From Streptomyces sp. I6 (GTDB lineage: Bacteria; Actinomycetota; Actinomycetes; Streptomycetales; Streptomycetaceae): a DNA stretch of 64,000 nucleotides. Location of the stretch: NCBI GenBank assembly GCA_003725745.1, contig RHDP01000001.1:5435501-5499500 (forward strand), in the 5' to 3' direction. The notes beneath the pieces were generated by a model. The model saw only the letters and a program-made list of their open reading frames with translations, had not been told where the DNA came from and did not search any database. This document shows, one piece after another, positions 11,334 through 23,315 of the stretch; the first letter of the stretch is position 1; each line of letters begins with the position of its first letter. Both the position numbers and the translations under genes were made by a program.

Positions 11334-12224
11334 ATGCACGGTGACCAAGTGGACGTGACCACCGACATCGTTGCGACCTTGATCCAGGAACAGTTCCCGC
11401 AGTGGACTGGCAAGGCGATCCGACTCCTGTCGTCGACCGGGACGGTCCACACCGTCTTCCGCGTCGGGGACGACCTCTCCGCGCGTTTTCCGCTGCGTCT
11501 GACCGATGCCGCTGAGGCGCTGGCGGTTCTGGAAGGGGAAGCCCGGGCGAGCGCGGAGCTGGCACGGGTGTCTCGGTTCCCCGTTCCGGAACCTGTCGCC
11601 ATAGGAAAGCCTGGTGCGGGCTATCCCATGCCGTGGTCGGTCCAGACATGGCTGCCGGGAACGGTCGCCGTCGATGCCGACCCGAGTGGGTCGGACGCTT
11701 TCGCCCGGGATCTTGCGGCCTTCATCGCGGCCCTGCGGGACGCCGGGACGCGGGGGCGGCGTTTCAGCGGCGAAAACCGTGGCGGCGTTCTCGCTCACCA
11801 CGACGACTGGATGGCGAAGTGCTTCGAGGAGAGCGAGGGGCTGCTCGACGTGCCCCGGCTGCGCCAGGTGTGGACCCACCTTCGAAAGTTGCCGCGCACG
11901 GCTCCCGACGTGATGAGCCATGGTGACTTGATTCCCGGCAACGTACTGGTCACGGGAGACCGGCTCAGCGGGGTGCTCGACACCGGTGGCTTCGGTCCGG
12001 CCGACCCCGCGCTGGATTTGGTCAGCGCCTGGCACCTGTTGCAGCCGGGCCCGCGAGACGTGCTCCGGCGGACACTGGCCAGTGACGATCTGGAATGGGA
12101 GCGCGGCAAGGCATGGGCCTTCGAACAGGCGATGGGTGTTGTCTGGTACTACGCCGAGAGCAATCCGGCGATGAGCAGCATGGGGCGCCGGACACTCGAC
12201 CGCATTCTGGAGTCGCCGAAGTGA
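11334..12224 (+). CDS. aminoglycoside/macrolide phosphotransferase-like kinase (APH family)
   Basis: This 296-residue protein has the APH (choline/aminoglycoside kinase) fold. An N-terminal lobe has TGTVHTVFRVGDDLSARFPL, corresponding to the nucleotide loop and the ATP-lysine strand, with Arg where Lys is usual. The Brenner catalytic loop is SHGDLIPGNVLV (H-G-D-x4-N) at about residue 200. The metal-binding motif is LDTGGFGPADPALDL in place of the usual IDFG.....DPA.DL. Family members phosphorylate aminoglycosides, macrolides or other small alcohols with ATP or GTP; the substrate here is unknown. ATG 11334 is preceded by GGAAGGACCC at longish spacing, so the internal GTG start a few codons on is possible. 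It stands alone. Confidence 0.8.
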   Translation: MHGDQVDVTTDIVATLIQEQFPQWTGKAIRLLSSTGTVHTVFRVGDDLSARFPLRLTDAAEALAVLEGEARASAELARVSRFPVPEPVAIGKPGAGYPMPWSVQTWLPGTVAVDADPSGSDAFARDLAAFIAALRDAGTRGRRFSGENRGGVLAHHDDWMAKCFEESEGLLDVPRLRQVWTHLRKLPRTAPDVMSHGDLIPGNVLVTGDRLSGVLDTGGFGPADPALDLVSAWHLLQPGPRDVLRRTLASDDLEWERGKAWAFEQAMGVVWYYAESNPAMSSMGRRTLDRILESPK

Positions 12225-12234
12225 CGTCGCTCGC

Positions 12235-12520
12235 TCCGTTCATCGGTACGGACGTCGACGACCACCGCCGAGCCGTCCGCACGGCGTACGAAGGACTCCG
12301 GAGCATGCCGACGCTCACGCTCGCCGTCGTGCCGGTGCGGCCGGAACGTCCGCGAGGCGATCGCCAGCACCTCGGGATGGAAGTCCATCAGCACAAGCCG
12401 GTCCCGCTCCAGCCGCGACTCGAAACCGACGTTCCGCCCGGTCGTCGCCGCCCAGTACCAGCCCGAGAAGTGATGCTCACCACGTGACCGGCGAAGCGGC
12501 CGCACCGCGGCCACGTCCTC
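12235..12520 (-). pseudogene. remnant of a TnsA-like transposon endonuclease
   Basis: The minus frame reads EDVAAVRPLRRSRGEHHFSG, then WYWAATTGRNVGFESRLERD. MDFHPEVLAIASRTF, RHDGERERRHAPESFV and GSAVVVDVRTDE follow. This matches the catalytic domain of Streptomyces TnsA-like heteromeric transposase endonuclease subunits: the FES.LERD glutamate, then HAPD.F.R..DG and VVVDVR. The usual HAPD aspartate is Glu here. There is no convincing start, the flanks are unrelated low-complexity sequence, and no TnsB/TnsC partner is nearby. It appears to be a stranded fragment downstream of the APH gene, on the opposite strand. Confidence 0.6.
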
Positions 12521-12525
12521 GAGCC

Positions 12526-12550
12526 GTGCCGTGCCGTGCCGTGCCGTGCC
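12526..12550 (+). repeat. 5-bp microsatellite, five copies
   Basis: GTGCC is repeated five times without change, just beyond the TnsA-like remnant. Confidence 0.95.
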
Positions 12551-12805
12551 GTCATAGGGTCCGGCAGCGGTCGGCGCCGGTACTCCCGTGCTGCATCCGT
12601 GTGCGGCAGTTCGGCGTACGGCTCCGCAAGATCGGCCCCGACCGGTGCAGCCGCCCAGCACCCCCAGTACGTCCCCTCGTACGACCGGGTTCGCCGGCGG
12701 GGAAGCCGGAACGACTGCGGTGGCCGTCACACGCCTCGACCGGATGACGGCGGACGAGCGGACACCGCCTCCGGACATGACCCGTCGGCGGTCATGTACT
12801 AGAGT

Positions 12806-12823
12806 TATCTCGACATCGAGATA
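12806..12823 (+). promoter_or_regulatory. 18-bp palindrome in the acnA promoter region
   Basis: TATCTCGACATCGAGATA has perfect 8-bp arms and a 2-bp centre, about 140 bases before the acnA start. It has the look of an operator for a dimeric repressor (TetR/MarR class). The cognate protein is not identifiable from the window. Confidence 0.5.
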
Positions 12824-12877
12824 TATGCAGAAGGCGAACCGCGACCACCTTCCGCCGGACCGCTGAGTAAGGGTGCC

Positions 12878-12897
12878 CTAACTAAGTCTTACCTTAG
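12878..12897 (+). promoter_or_regulatory. iron-box-like sequence upstream of acnA
   Basis: CTAACTAAGTCTTACCTTAG, with the adjoining TAAGGGTGCCCTAA, partly resembles the DtxR-family (DmdR/IdeR) iron box TTAGGTTAGGCTCACCTAA; about 12 of 19 positions agree by eye. Aconitase is an iron-sulfur enzyme, so iron control would be reasonable. Weak evidence. Confidence 0.3.
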
Positions 12898-15678
<2,781 letters not shown>

Positions 15679-15752
15679 TGAGCTGACCGGCTCGGATGTC
15701 AGGGGATCCGGTCGCCGGCCCGCTGCCGACGGGCCCCGCACCAGAGTCTCGC

Positions 15753-15792
15753 GCAAGCGCCCCCTCAGGCTTCGGCCTGGCGGGGCGCTTGC
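15753..15792 (+). terminator. acnA terminator
   Basis: A hairpin with outer arms GCAAGCGCCCC and GGGGCGCTTGC and an inner CAGGC/GCCTG stem closes on a TTCG tetraloop, ~75 bases after the acnA stop. Confidence 0.85.
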
Positions 15793-16442
15793 CGGTTCAT
15801 GCTGATCGCGTAGTGGCCGGCACACGGTCCAGCTGACGCACGTTTGCTCCGGCTCGCGACTGCCCGCCTCGGCCTCGTGCTGCCGGGCTGTGTGCCGCTC
15901 GTCGTCGCGTCGACGCCGGCGTCGTCCGGGTCGAGGTAATCCAGCAGCTCGCAGTTATGGAACGTCGGATCAGGTGCGGCGCGGCCGCGAAACGATCGCG
16001 GCCGACCACCTGGACGCCGGCACCCGGCACCCGGCATCCCGACGCCCAGGAAGTGCTCCCGCCCCTTCGCGATGTGCTCGGCCTTCTCGCTCTGCCATGC
16101 GGCGAGGGCCTGCTCCCGGTCCTCCGTAGGCGCTGGCGCCGGCCGCGGGGTTCGGGGTTCTCGTACCGCTCCTGGGAGTGGTGGGAGCGTTCGACGCGGT
16201 GGCCACCCGAGAGGCCGGGTCCCTGACGCTCACCCAGGTGCCGGGCCACCCGGTCAAGGGGGGAACTGGCGGCGGGTGCACGCGGGGGACGGGGCGACGG
16301 TGTACGCACGCATCGACACCCCCGCCGATCGGCCGGGGTGGTTCACGCCGAGGGGCGGATAGCCGCGGCGCGCGCCGATCGCCAGGCTGGCAGGCGTAGT
16401 TGTTCACCACATGCCCGTTCCGGTCAGTCAGCAAGGACGCAC
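15793..16442. other. 650-bp region without a recognised intact gene
   Basis: Frames on both strands are open but show no family I recognise. On the minus strand a segment near 16050-16130 (ALAAWQSEKAEHIAKGREHF) and another near 15930 (TFHNCELLDYLDPDDAGVD) look protein-like but are in different frames. They may be pieces of one decayed gene. No RNA gene was seen. Confidence 0.4.
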
Positions 16443-17400
16443 ATGCCTCGCACCATGAACCGATCGCCCGACGTCACCGGACGATGGCCCGGATACCCGT
16501 GGCGGGATGTACCGCCGGCCGGATCCGTACCGATGACGACCGCGCTCGCCCAGGCGGACACCCGCACCCCGTCCGCCGACCGCGTCGCACAGGCGGTTGA
16601 GACGGTGGAGCGCGTCACCGGCACCGCCGACCTCGTCGCGGGGACCACGCCGGGAGACGGCGCCACCCGCGCCGAGGTGCCCGGGGCGCGCACGCCGCCC
16701 GCGTCATCGTGCCCGCCACCGCGTCCGGCTCGGTGGAGTCCGCCCTCGGTGACGACGTGGTCCGGCTGGGTCTGCCCGGCGCCACCGGCGCCCCCGCCGC
16801 GGCCGGTGCCAACGGCACCGTGGTGTACGCGGACGCCGACGACGACTTCGACCTCGCCGTCCAGCCCAACCGGGACGGCGTGCGCACGCTGATCACGCTC
16901 CGGGGCGCGGACGCCCCGACCGGGTACCGCTTCCCGCTCGACCTGCCCGCCGACGCGGTGACCGAGCAGCTGGAGGACGGCAGCATCCTGGTCAGCCGGG
17001 GCGAGGAGTACCTGGGGACCTTCGACGCGCCGTGCGGAGGACGCCGACGGCGAATCGGTGCCCACCGACTACCACTACCGCATCGAGGGCGGCGCCCCGG
17101 CGCAGACGGTCCGCACCGGGCCGAACACCGCCTACCCGGTGGTGGCCGACCCGGCGTGGTTCACCCCGCTCGCCATCGTCGCCGGGCGCCTGCTGCTGAC
17201 CACCGATGTCGAGAGCATCTCCAGGCACGCTGCGCGGAGGATCGCGCAGCGGGGCATCAGCCGGCAGATGGTCGCGAACGCCGTGAAGCACGGGAAGAAG
17301 TCCAGGGGCAAGACGGCCGGCACCTGGAAGTACACGAGCGGGAAGATCTTGGTCGTGGTCAACAAGAACGGGAACGTCGTCTCCGTCGGCCGCAACCGAT
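16443..17400 (+). pseudogene. broken secreted protein with toxin-like C-terminal domain
   Basis: The coding signal jumps between frames. The N-terminal part (ALAQADTRTPSADRVAQAVE) looks like the end of a signal peptide and a mature start. SGSVESALGDDVVRLGLPGA and GYRFPLDLPADAVTEQLEDG form a beta-rich middle. The segment DYHYRIEGG...NTAYPVVADPAW is a 'YPVVADP' linker that often precedes variable C-terminal domains in secreted actinobacterial proteins. The last ~60 residues (ISRHAARRIAQRGISRQMV, AGTWKYTSGKILVVVNK) resemble small RNase-like toxin domains of the DUF4258/BrnT type, with H-A-x-x-R-x-x-x-R-G-I-S. Frame breaks occur near 16700 and 17034 and probably twice in the signal region. No clean stop is found before the convergent LysR gene. 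Confidence 0.5.
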
Positions 17401-17423
17401 CCGAGAACCCTCCGGGAGACGGG

Positions 17424-18323
17424 TCACCGCGGACCGGCCACCGCCTCGCGGCAGCAGTCGACGAAGTCGCGCACCACGGCGTTGCCGTCGTCCACGGGAG
17501 CCCAGGCCACCGCGACCCGGCTGGGGCTGACACCGCTCACCGGACGGTAGGTGACCCCGGGCCGGGCGTAGAAGCGGGCGGCCGACTCGGGCGCGAGCGC
17601 GACCCCGTAGCCGTTCGCGATCGCACTGAGCCAGTCGTCCGGCTGGTCGGTGACGGCACCGATACGGACGGGCCGGCCGCCGCGCTCGTCCGCCGCCAGC
17701 CAGTAGTCGCGCCAGGGACCGGTATCCGGCGGCGCTGCCACGAACGGCTCGTCCCACAGCTCATGGAACGACAGCCCTTCACGCGCGGCCAGCGGATGAC
17801 CGGAGGGGAGCGCCACCCAGCGGGGTTCCTCCAGCAACTCCGCCACACGCAGCGCGCCCTGGCCGGGGAACGGCAGCCGCAGCAGGGCGGCGTCGACGTC
17901 CCCGTCGGCGAGTCCCGCGCTCGGGTTCGACCAGGCCGCCTGCCGCATCTCCACCCGCCAGCCCGGCCGGCGCCGGGTGAACTCCGCGATGATGCCGGGT
18001 GTCGACTCGTTGGCCGCACTGGCCAGGAAGCCCACCCTCAGTACCCGCTCCGCCCGGCTCGCCACGCCCTTGGTCTCCCTCAGCATCCCGTCCCAGTCCG
18101 CCAGCAGCGACGGGACCCGCCGTGCCAGGGCCCGGCCCGGTTCGGTGAGCGCCATACCGGCCCGGGAGCGCGTGAACAGCACCGCGCCCAGCAGGGTTTC
18201 CAGCTGCCGGACCTGCCGGGTCAGGGCGGGCTGCGACACGAACAGCCGCTCCGCCGCGCGGGTCAGGCTCCCCTCCTCCGCCACGGCGACGAAGGAGCGC
18301 AGCAACCGGGTGTCCACATCCAT
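17424..18323 (-). CDS. LysR-family transcriptional regulator
   Basis: This 299-residue protein has an N-terminal winged HTH: MDVDTRLLRSFVAVAEEGSL, then TRAAERLFVSQPALTRQVRQLE. A linker helix and a periplasmic-binding-like effector domain follow (VLRVGFLASAANESTPGII onward). LysR regulators usually activate a divergent gene in response to a small-molecule coinducer. Here the divergent neighbour, 320 bp away, encodes a small DoxX-like membrane protein and is the likely target. The ATG at 18323 matches the usual start of the family. Its 3' end nearly touches the broken toxin-like gene on the other strand. The inducer is unknown. Confidence 0.9.
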   Translation of the reverse strand: MDVDTRLLRSFVAVAEEGSLTRAAERLFVSQPALTRQVRQLETLLGAVLFTRSRAGMALTEPGRALARRVPSLLADWDGMLRETKGVASRAERVLRVGFLASAANESTPGIIAEFTRRRPGWRVEMRQAAWSNPSAGLADGDVDAALLRLPFPGQGALRVAELLEEPRWVALPSGHPLAAREGLSFHELWDEPFVAAPPDTGPWRDYWLAADERGGRPVRIGAVTDQPDDWLSAIANGYGVALAPESAARFYARPGVTYRPVSGVSPSRVAVAWAPVDDGNAVVRDFVDCCREAVAGPR

Positions 18324-18642
18324 GCCGCCAGGTTATGGAAACGGGCATTGGACGCCCCGCAGGCCGCCCGTCAGTCTGGACGTGTCGCACGGCGGCCGGC
18401 CCCGAACCGCACACCGCGGGCCGTTACCGCGCCCCGTCTCCGCGCATCCGTCGCGGTCGCGGTCGCCGTCGCGGTCCGAGGACCGGCCCCGGTCCGCAGC
18501 TCGTCCCCGCCGTCTCCGGGCCGGCGCCGACGCGTCCGCCTTCTTCGCCGTCCCCTGCTCTCGCCGTCCCGTTCCTGCAGAGCCGCCCCGATCAACACCG
18601 GTCCGTCCCCGTCCTTGCCCTCCTAGCCGAACAGAGGCCCCC
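18324..18642. other. divergent promoter region of the LysR and DoxX-like genes
   Basis: These ~320 bases separate the two divergent starts and should hold the LysR binding site. A run of GTCGCG-type hexamers lies near 18450-18478. No clear T-N11-A dyad stands out. Confidence 0.45.
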
Positions 18643-19011
18643 GTGTTCACCGCCTACGCAGTCGTCACCATCGTCACCATCGCGGCCAACGCCGTGGAGG
18701 CCGCCGCCAACTTCCTCAGGGCGCGGTTCGTGGTCGCCAACGCCGCCGCGGTCGGCGTCCCGCCGTCCTGGCTGCCCGCCCTCGGCGCGCTGAAGGGCGC
18801 CGCGGCCCTGGGGCTCCTGCTCGGCCTCCTCGGCTTCACCGCCATCGGCACGGCCGCCGCCACGGGGCTGGTGCTCTTCTTCATCGGTGCCCTCGTGTGC
18901 CACGTCCGTGCCCGTGTCCTCCACAACATCGCGGGCCCGCTGCTCTTCCTGGCCCTGTCGGCCGCGGCGCTCGTGCTCGCTGCCGCGGTGCCGGCCGCCC
19001 ACGGAGGCTGA
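18643..19011 (+). CDS. small DoxX/DUF4267-like membrane protein
   Basis: This 122-residue protein has four hydrophobic segments: FTAYAVVTIVTIAANAVEAA, LGALKGAAALGLLLGLLGF, IGTAAATGLVLFFIGALVCH and AGPLLFLALSAAALVLAAAV. The lengths and the small polar loops (VPPSWLPALGALKG, VRARVLHN) match DoxX-like proteins, four-helix membrane proteins linked to redox or hydrophobic-compound stress with no settled activity. The GTG at 18643 is the only plausible start, with a weak AGAGG site. Being divergent from a LysR gene suggests inducible expression. Confidence 0.75.
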   Translation: MFTAYAVVTIVTIAANAVEAAANFLRARFVVANAAAVGVPPSWLPALGALKGAAALGLLLGLLGFTAIGTAAATGLVLFFIGALVCHVRARVLHNIAGPLLFLALSAAALVLAAAVPAAHGG

Positions 19012-19036
19012 GGACCGTCGCGTCCCGTGGTCTCCC

Positions 19037-19148
19037 GCGCCGGGTCCCCGCGCCTTGTCCCCGCGCCGGGTCCCCACGCCGGGTCCCCACACTGGCTCCC
19101 TGCGCCGGCTCCCTGTGCCGGCTCCCTGTGCCGGCTCCCTGCGCCGGT
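19037..19148 (+). repeat. 13-bp minisatellite, about 8.5 copies
   Basis: Units of the form GCGCCGG[G/C]TCCC[C/T] follow each other with strict 13-bp period from 19037 to 19148. The first half has GGTCCCC and the second half GGCTCCCT, so two variants were amplified separately. It lies between convergent genes. Confidence 0.9.
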
Positions 19149-19250
19149 CAGCGCCCCGCCCCTTCCGCGCGGCAAGACGCCCAGTGCACGCCCGCCCCTC
19201 CGCCCAGCGCACGCCCAGCCCACGCCCGGCGCACCGTCTGCGCACGGCCG

Positions 19251-19279
19251 GGGCCGCGGCCCTGGAGGGACCGCGGCCC
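19251..19279 (-). terminator. terminator of the GH92 gene
   Basis: GGGCCGCGG (19251-19259) pairs with CCGCGGCCC (19271-19279) around an 11-nt loop, 22 bases beyond the GH92 stop. Confidence 0.65.
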
Positions 19280-19300
19280 GGACACGGGGGCGAGGAGGGC

Positions 19301-22300
19301 TCAGGACAGCAGCTCGACCTCCGCCAGCACGGGCTTCACCGCATACGCGGTGGGGACCAGCCGGTACTGCCGGTAGCTGCCGGGGCGGGCGACGGTGAAG
19401 ACCCGTGTCTGCCGGTCCCAGGCGAACGACTCCCCGGAGCGCCGGTCCAGATCGGTCCATGTCGTGCCGTTTCGGGAGCCCTGGAGCACCCAGCCCGCGG
19501 GGGCCTGGTCGTGTGCCGCCGAGGTGAGCGTGTACTGCACGGCCCGCGTGGCCTCCGCGACAGGCAGCTCCACGGCCGCCTCCAGGGCCGCCTGAGTGCC
19601 TGAGGTGTCGTCGAAGAGCGCGCCCGTGCCGCTGATCGCGTCGCGGCGGGGCGAGGGCACCTTGTCGTCCCGGGTGATCGAGACGGGCGCGGCGCCCCTG
19701 CCCGTGCCCCAGCGCGACGGTGCCGGGCCCATGTCGAACTCCAGGGTGCCGCCCCGCGCCAGCAGCGCGTGGGGGAGCGCGGTGGAGTTCCAGCGCTTGC
19801 CGTTCACCTTCAGGCCCTGGACGTAGATGTTGCGGGCGCTGTTCCGGGGCGCCTTCACCACGAGTTCGCGGCCGTTCTCCAGGTGGACCGTCGCCTTCCT
19901 GAAGAGCGGAGAGCCGACCGTGTACTCCCCGCTGCCCATCACCAGCGGATAGAAGCCGAGCGCGGAGAACAGGAACCAGGCCGACTGCTCGCCGTTGTCC
20001 TCGTCGCCGTGGTAGCCCTGCCCGATCTCGCTGCCGGTGTAGAGGCGGGACAGGACCTCGCGCACCTTCTCCTGCGTCTTCCACGGCCGGGAGGCCGCGT
20101 TGTACATGTAGGCGACGTGGTGGGCGACCTGGTTGGAGTGGCCGTACATGCCCATCCGCACGTCGCGGGCCTCGGTCATCTCGTGGATGACGCTGCCGTA
20201 CGAACCGACGAACTCCGGCGACGCCGTCTCCGGGGTCGAGAAGTAGGTGTCGAGTTTCCCGGCGAGCCCCGGCCGGCCTCCGTACAGGTTCGCCAGTCCG
20301 CGGCTGTCCTGCGGCGCGGTGAACGCATAGCCCCAGCCGTTGGTCTCGGTGTAGTCGTGGCCCCAGACCCGGGGGTCGTACGCGTCCGAGGGCACCCGCC
20401 AGCCACCCTTGGCGTCACGGCCCTGGAAGAATCCCGCCTTCCCGTCGAACAGCGTCACGTAGTTGCGGGCCCTGTTCAGGAAGTAGGCGGACTCGTCCTT
20501 GTAGCGCGCCTTCTTGGTCTTCGCGTGGAGGGCCGCCGCCATCCTCGACAGGCCGTAGTCGTTGAGGTAGCCCTCCAGCGACCACGACAGGCCCTCGTGC
20601 GTCTCGGTGGAGGCGTAGCCGAGGAACGGAGAGGTCTCCATGCCCTTCCGGCCCACGCCCCGGTGCGGCGGGGCCACCGTCGCGTTCTTCAGCGCCGCCT
20701 CGTACGCCTCCTCCGCGTCGAAGCCGCGGACGCCCTTCACATACGCGTCGGCGAAGGCGACGTCGGAGGAGGTGCCGGTCATCAGATCGGCGTAGCCGGG
20801 GGAGGACCAGCGGGAGATCCAGCCGCCGTCCCGGTACTGCTGGACGAACCCGTCGACCAGTTCGCCCGCCTTCCTCGGGGTGAGGAGCGAGTAGGCCGGC
20901 CAGGTCGTCCGGTAGGTGTCCCAGAAGCCGTTGTTGACGTACACCCGGCCATCGACGATCTTCGCGCCCGTGCGGGTCGGGGTGTCCGGGCCGGTCTGCG
21001 GCGAGAAGGGGCTGGCGTACCTGTCCTTGCCGTCGACCTTCTCGAAACCGGAGTTCGGGTACAGGTACAGCCGGTAGAGCGAGGAGTAGAGGGTCACCAG
21101 CTGGTCGTGGGTGGCGCCCTCGACCTCGACCCGGCCGAGCAGGGCGTCCCAGGCGTCCCGCGCCCGGTCCCTGATCCGGCCGAAGGACGCGGATGCGGGG
21201 ATCTCCTGCGCGAGGTTCTTCCTGGCCTGGTCGACGCCGATCAGCGAGGTGGCGATGCGCAGCGTCACGGTGCGGTCCTCGCCCGCGTCGAACCGCAGAT
21301 GGCCGGCTACGCCCTGGGACGAGGAGGAGATGACGGGCGCGTCGAAGACGCCGTACACGAACAGCCGGGTGGCGCCGGTGGACAGCCCGCTCTTGACGTC
21401 GGAGTAGCCGGTGAAGGAGCTGGTCTCCGGGTCGAGCGTCAGCCCGGCCTGCTCCGTGACGTTGTCGAAGAGCACCGACGCGTCGTCGCCCGGATAGGTG
21501 AACCGCATCATCGCCGCGTGGTCGGTGGGGGCGATCTCCGCCTTCAGCCCGTTCTCGAACGTCACGCCGTAGTAGTGCGGCCGGGCGGTCTCCTTCTCGT
21601 GGCGGAAGGGCAGGGCGCGGGCGGTACGGCCGGTGTCCGGGGTGCCCTTCGCGGCGGACGGCATCAGCTGGAAGGTCTGCCGGTCGCCCATCCACGGGCT
21701 CGGCTCGTGGCTGGCGCTGAACGCCTGCACCGTGGGCAGGTTGTCGGCGTTGTTGGCGCGCGCGTACTCGTACAGCCAGCTCAGCGAGCCGGCGTTGGTC
21801 ACCGGGGTCCAGAAGTTGAAGCCGTGCGGGACGGCCGTCGCCGGGAAGGTGTTCCCGCGCGAGAACGCGCCGCTGGAGTTGGTGCCGCGCACCGTCGAGG
21901 CGTAGTCCGAGAGGTGCGCGAGCCGCTTCTCGGGTGCCTTCGGGGCGATCCGGATGTCGTCGACCCACCCCTGGAACTTCGCCGGGCCCTCGGGCGCGTC
22001 GTACGCCACCAGGATCCGGTCCACGGTCTTCCCCGCGGCGACCGAGCCGATCCGGGACGCCACATGGTTCCACTGGTTGACGTAGAGCCGCTTCGCGGCG
22101 CCCTGCCCCTGCGGCGTGAGCGGCCCGCCGTGCGAGTCCACCGCCCGGAGGTCGCTCAGAAGGGTGCCGTCGGTGAAGGCGAGGTCGACCGCCACGTTGG
22201 TGGCCGGGTAGCGGAGATCGGTCTCGGCCATCGACGGGAAGATCCGGTACGACAGCTCCGTGTCCCGGCGCACGGCCGTGTCGACGTCGAAGACCTTGTT

Positions 22301-23130
22301 GTACGAGTACGCGCGGCCGTCCGGTGTGTGCGTGCCCGCGTACCGCAGGGCGCGCGTGCCGGTGAAGCCCGCGCGGGCCTTCGCGGTGGGGGAGCCCGCC
22401 GGACCGCGGTCGACATGGCTGCGCATGTCCTTTGGCACGGGGCTGTCGGTGTCGCCGTCGGAGAACTGCACGTCGGCGAGCTGGACGATGTCCGGGGCCC
22501 CGTTGTTGCCGGTGATCTCCAGGCGGTAGTGCGGGTACGCCCCGGCCTTCGCCGGGTCGATGCCGTACGTCCTCGTCTGGAAGCGCTTGTCGAACGTCTG
22601 GCCCTCGCGGGTGTCCAGGACCGTCCAGTCCTCTCCGTCCTTCGAGCCCTTGAGCGTCCAGTCCCTCGGGTCGCGCTCGGCGAAGTCGTTGGCCGAGGTC
22701 AGTGCGTAGGTGACGACCTTGACGGGGCCGTCCGTGTCGAACTCGACCCAGCCGGCCGGTTCGAAGGTGAGCCATTTGGTGGACGGTTGGAGGTCGACCA
22801 GGTTTTCCTTGGTCTCCCCGGCGCCGGCGTTCTCGCCGCTGGCGCGCAGGTCGACGACCTTGTCGGTGACATTGCCGGGGATGCCCGAGGTGAAGCCGCC
22901 GTCGACGCCGGCGGACCGCTTCGCTCCGTCCGGTCCGGTGTCGACGGCGTTGCGCCAATCGGGCTGGGGCTGGTCGGCCTCGAAGGAGCTGGAGAACTCC
23001 GCCGCGGGGCCGGGGGCCGGGAGGGCAGGGCGACGGCCGCCGACTGCGCCGTCACCACCAGCAGGGAAGCGACCGCCACCAGGGCGGCCGAGCGGGTGTG
23101 GGGACGTCTGGGGCTGGATCGTTGCCGCAT
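19301..23130 (-). CDS. secreted GH92 family alpha-mannosidase with carbohydrate-binding-like domains
   Basis: This is ~1276 residues once one base is restored. The start at 23130 gives MRQRSSPRRPHTRSAAL plus a hydrophobic stretch ending near VTAQSAAVALP, a signal peptide. A discoidin/F5-8-like domain follows (DLQPSTKWLTFEPAGWVEFD), then a jelly-roll region. The GH92 catalytic module starts at FSRGNTFPATAVPHGFNFW. Family landmarks are VNNGFWDTYRTTWPAYSLL, GYLNDYGL and GYHGDEDNGEQSAWFLFSA, the last holding the acidic catalytic cluster. A second discoidin-like domain ends the protein. GH92 enzymes are Ca2+-dependent exo-alpha-mannosidases acting on fungal or host mannans. The signal peptide and mature part are in different frames, joined near 23024 (GGG run), probably a sequence error. 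It is divergent from ngcE. Confidence 0.85.
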
Positions 23131-23238
23131 GGAAGCGGTTCCTCCCGCCGGAAGGGATGGGCAAGGCAGAGACACGTGGTGACGAGCCGTGACGAGCAGA
23201 GGAAGGAAGGATCACCACTGAACAAGTGGGGCAATGGA

Positions 23239-23269
23239 GGGATGGGAGGGATGGGAGGGATGGGAGGGG
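23239..23269 (+). repeat. G-rich 9-bp repeat with G-quadruplex potential
   Basis: GATGGGAGG is repeated three times. The stretch contains seven runs of three or more G separated by one or two bases, which meets the standard quadruplex pattern. It lies ~110 bases upstream of the GH92 start, on the strand that templates GH92 transcription. Confidence 0.75.
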
Positions 23270-23303
23270 CGAGAAGGGTGAGAGGGTGGGAGGAGGAGAG
23301 GGG

Positions 23304-23315
23304 GACAACGTTGTC
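23304..23315. promoter_or_regulatory. perfect 12-bp palindrome between GH92 and ngcE
   Basis: GACAACGTTGTC is fully symmetric and typical of LacI-family or ROK operators that control sugar uptake and glycoside hydrolases. It sits between the divergent GH92 and ngcEFG units and could co-regulate both. A related half (GACGTTGTC) occurs in the xylF promoter region at 28543-28551. Confidence 0.5.

Noticed and set aside
19769-23182. An 1137-codon open frame antisense to the GH92 gene
   Set aside because: Low-complexity Val/Arg/Gly/Asp sequence with no family motif; the GH92 reading is unambiguous.
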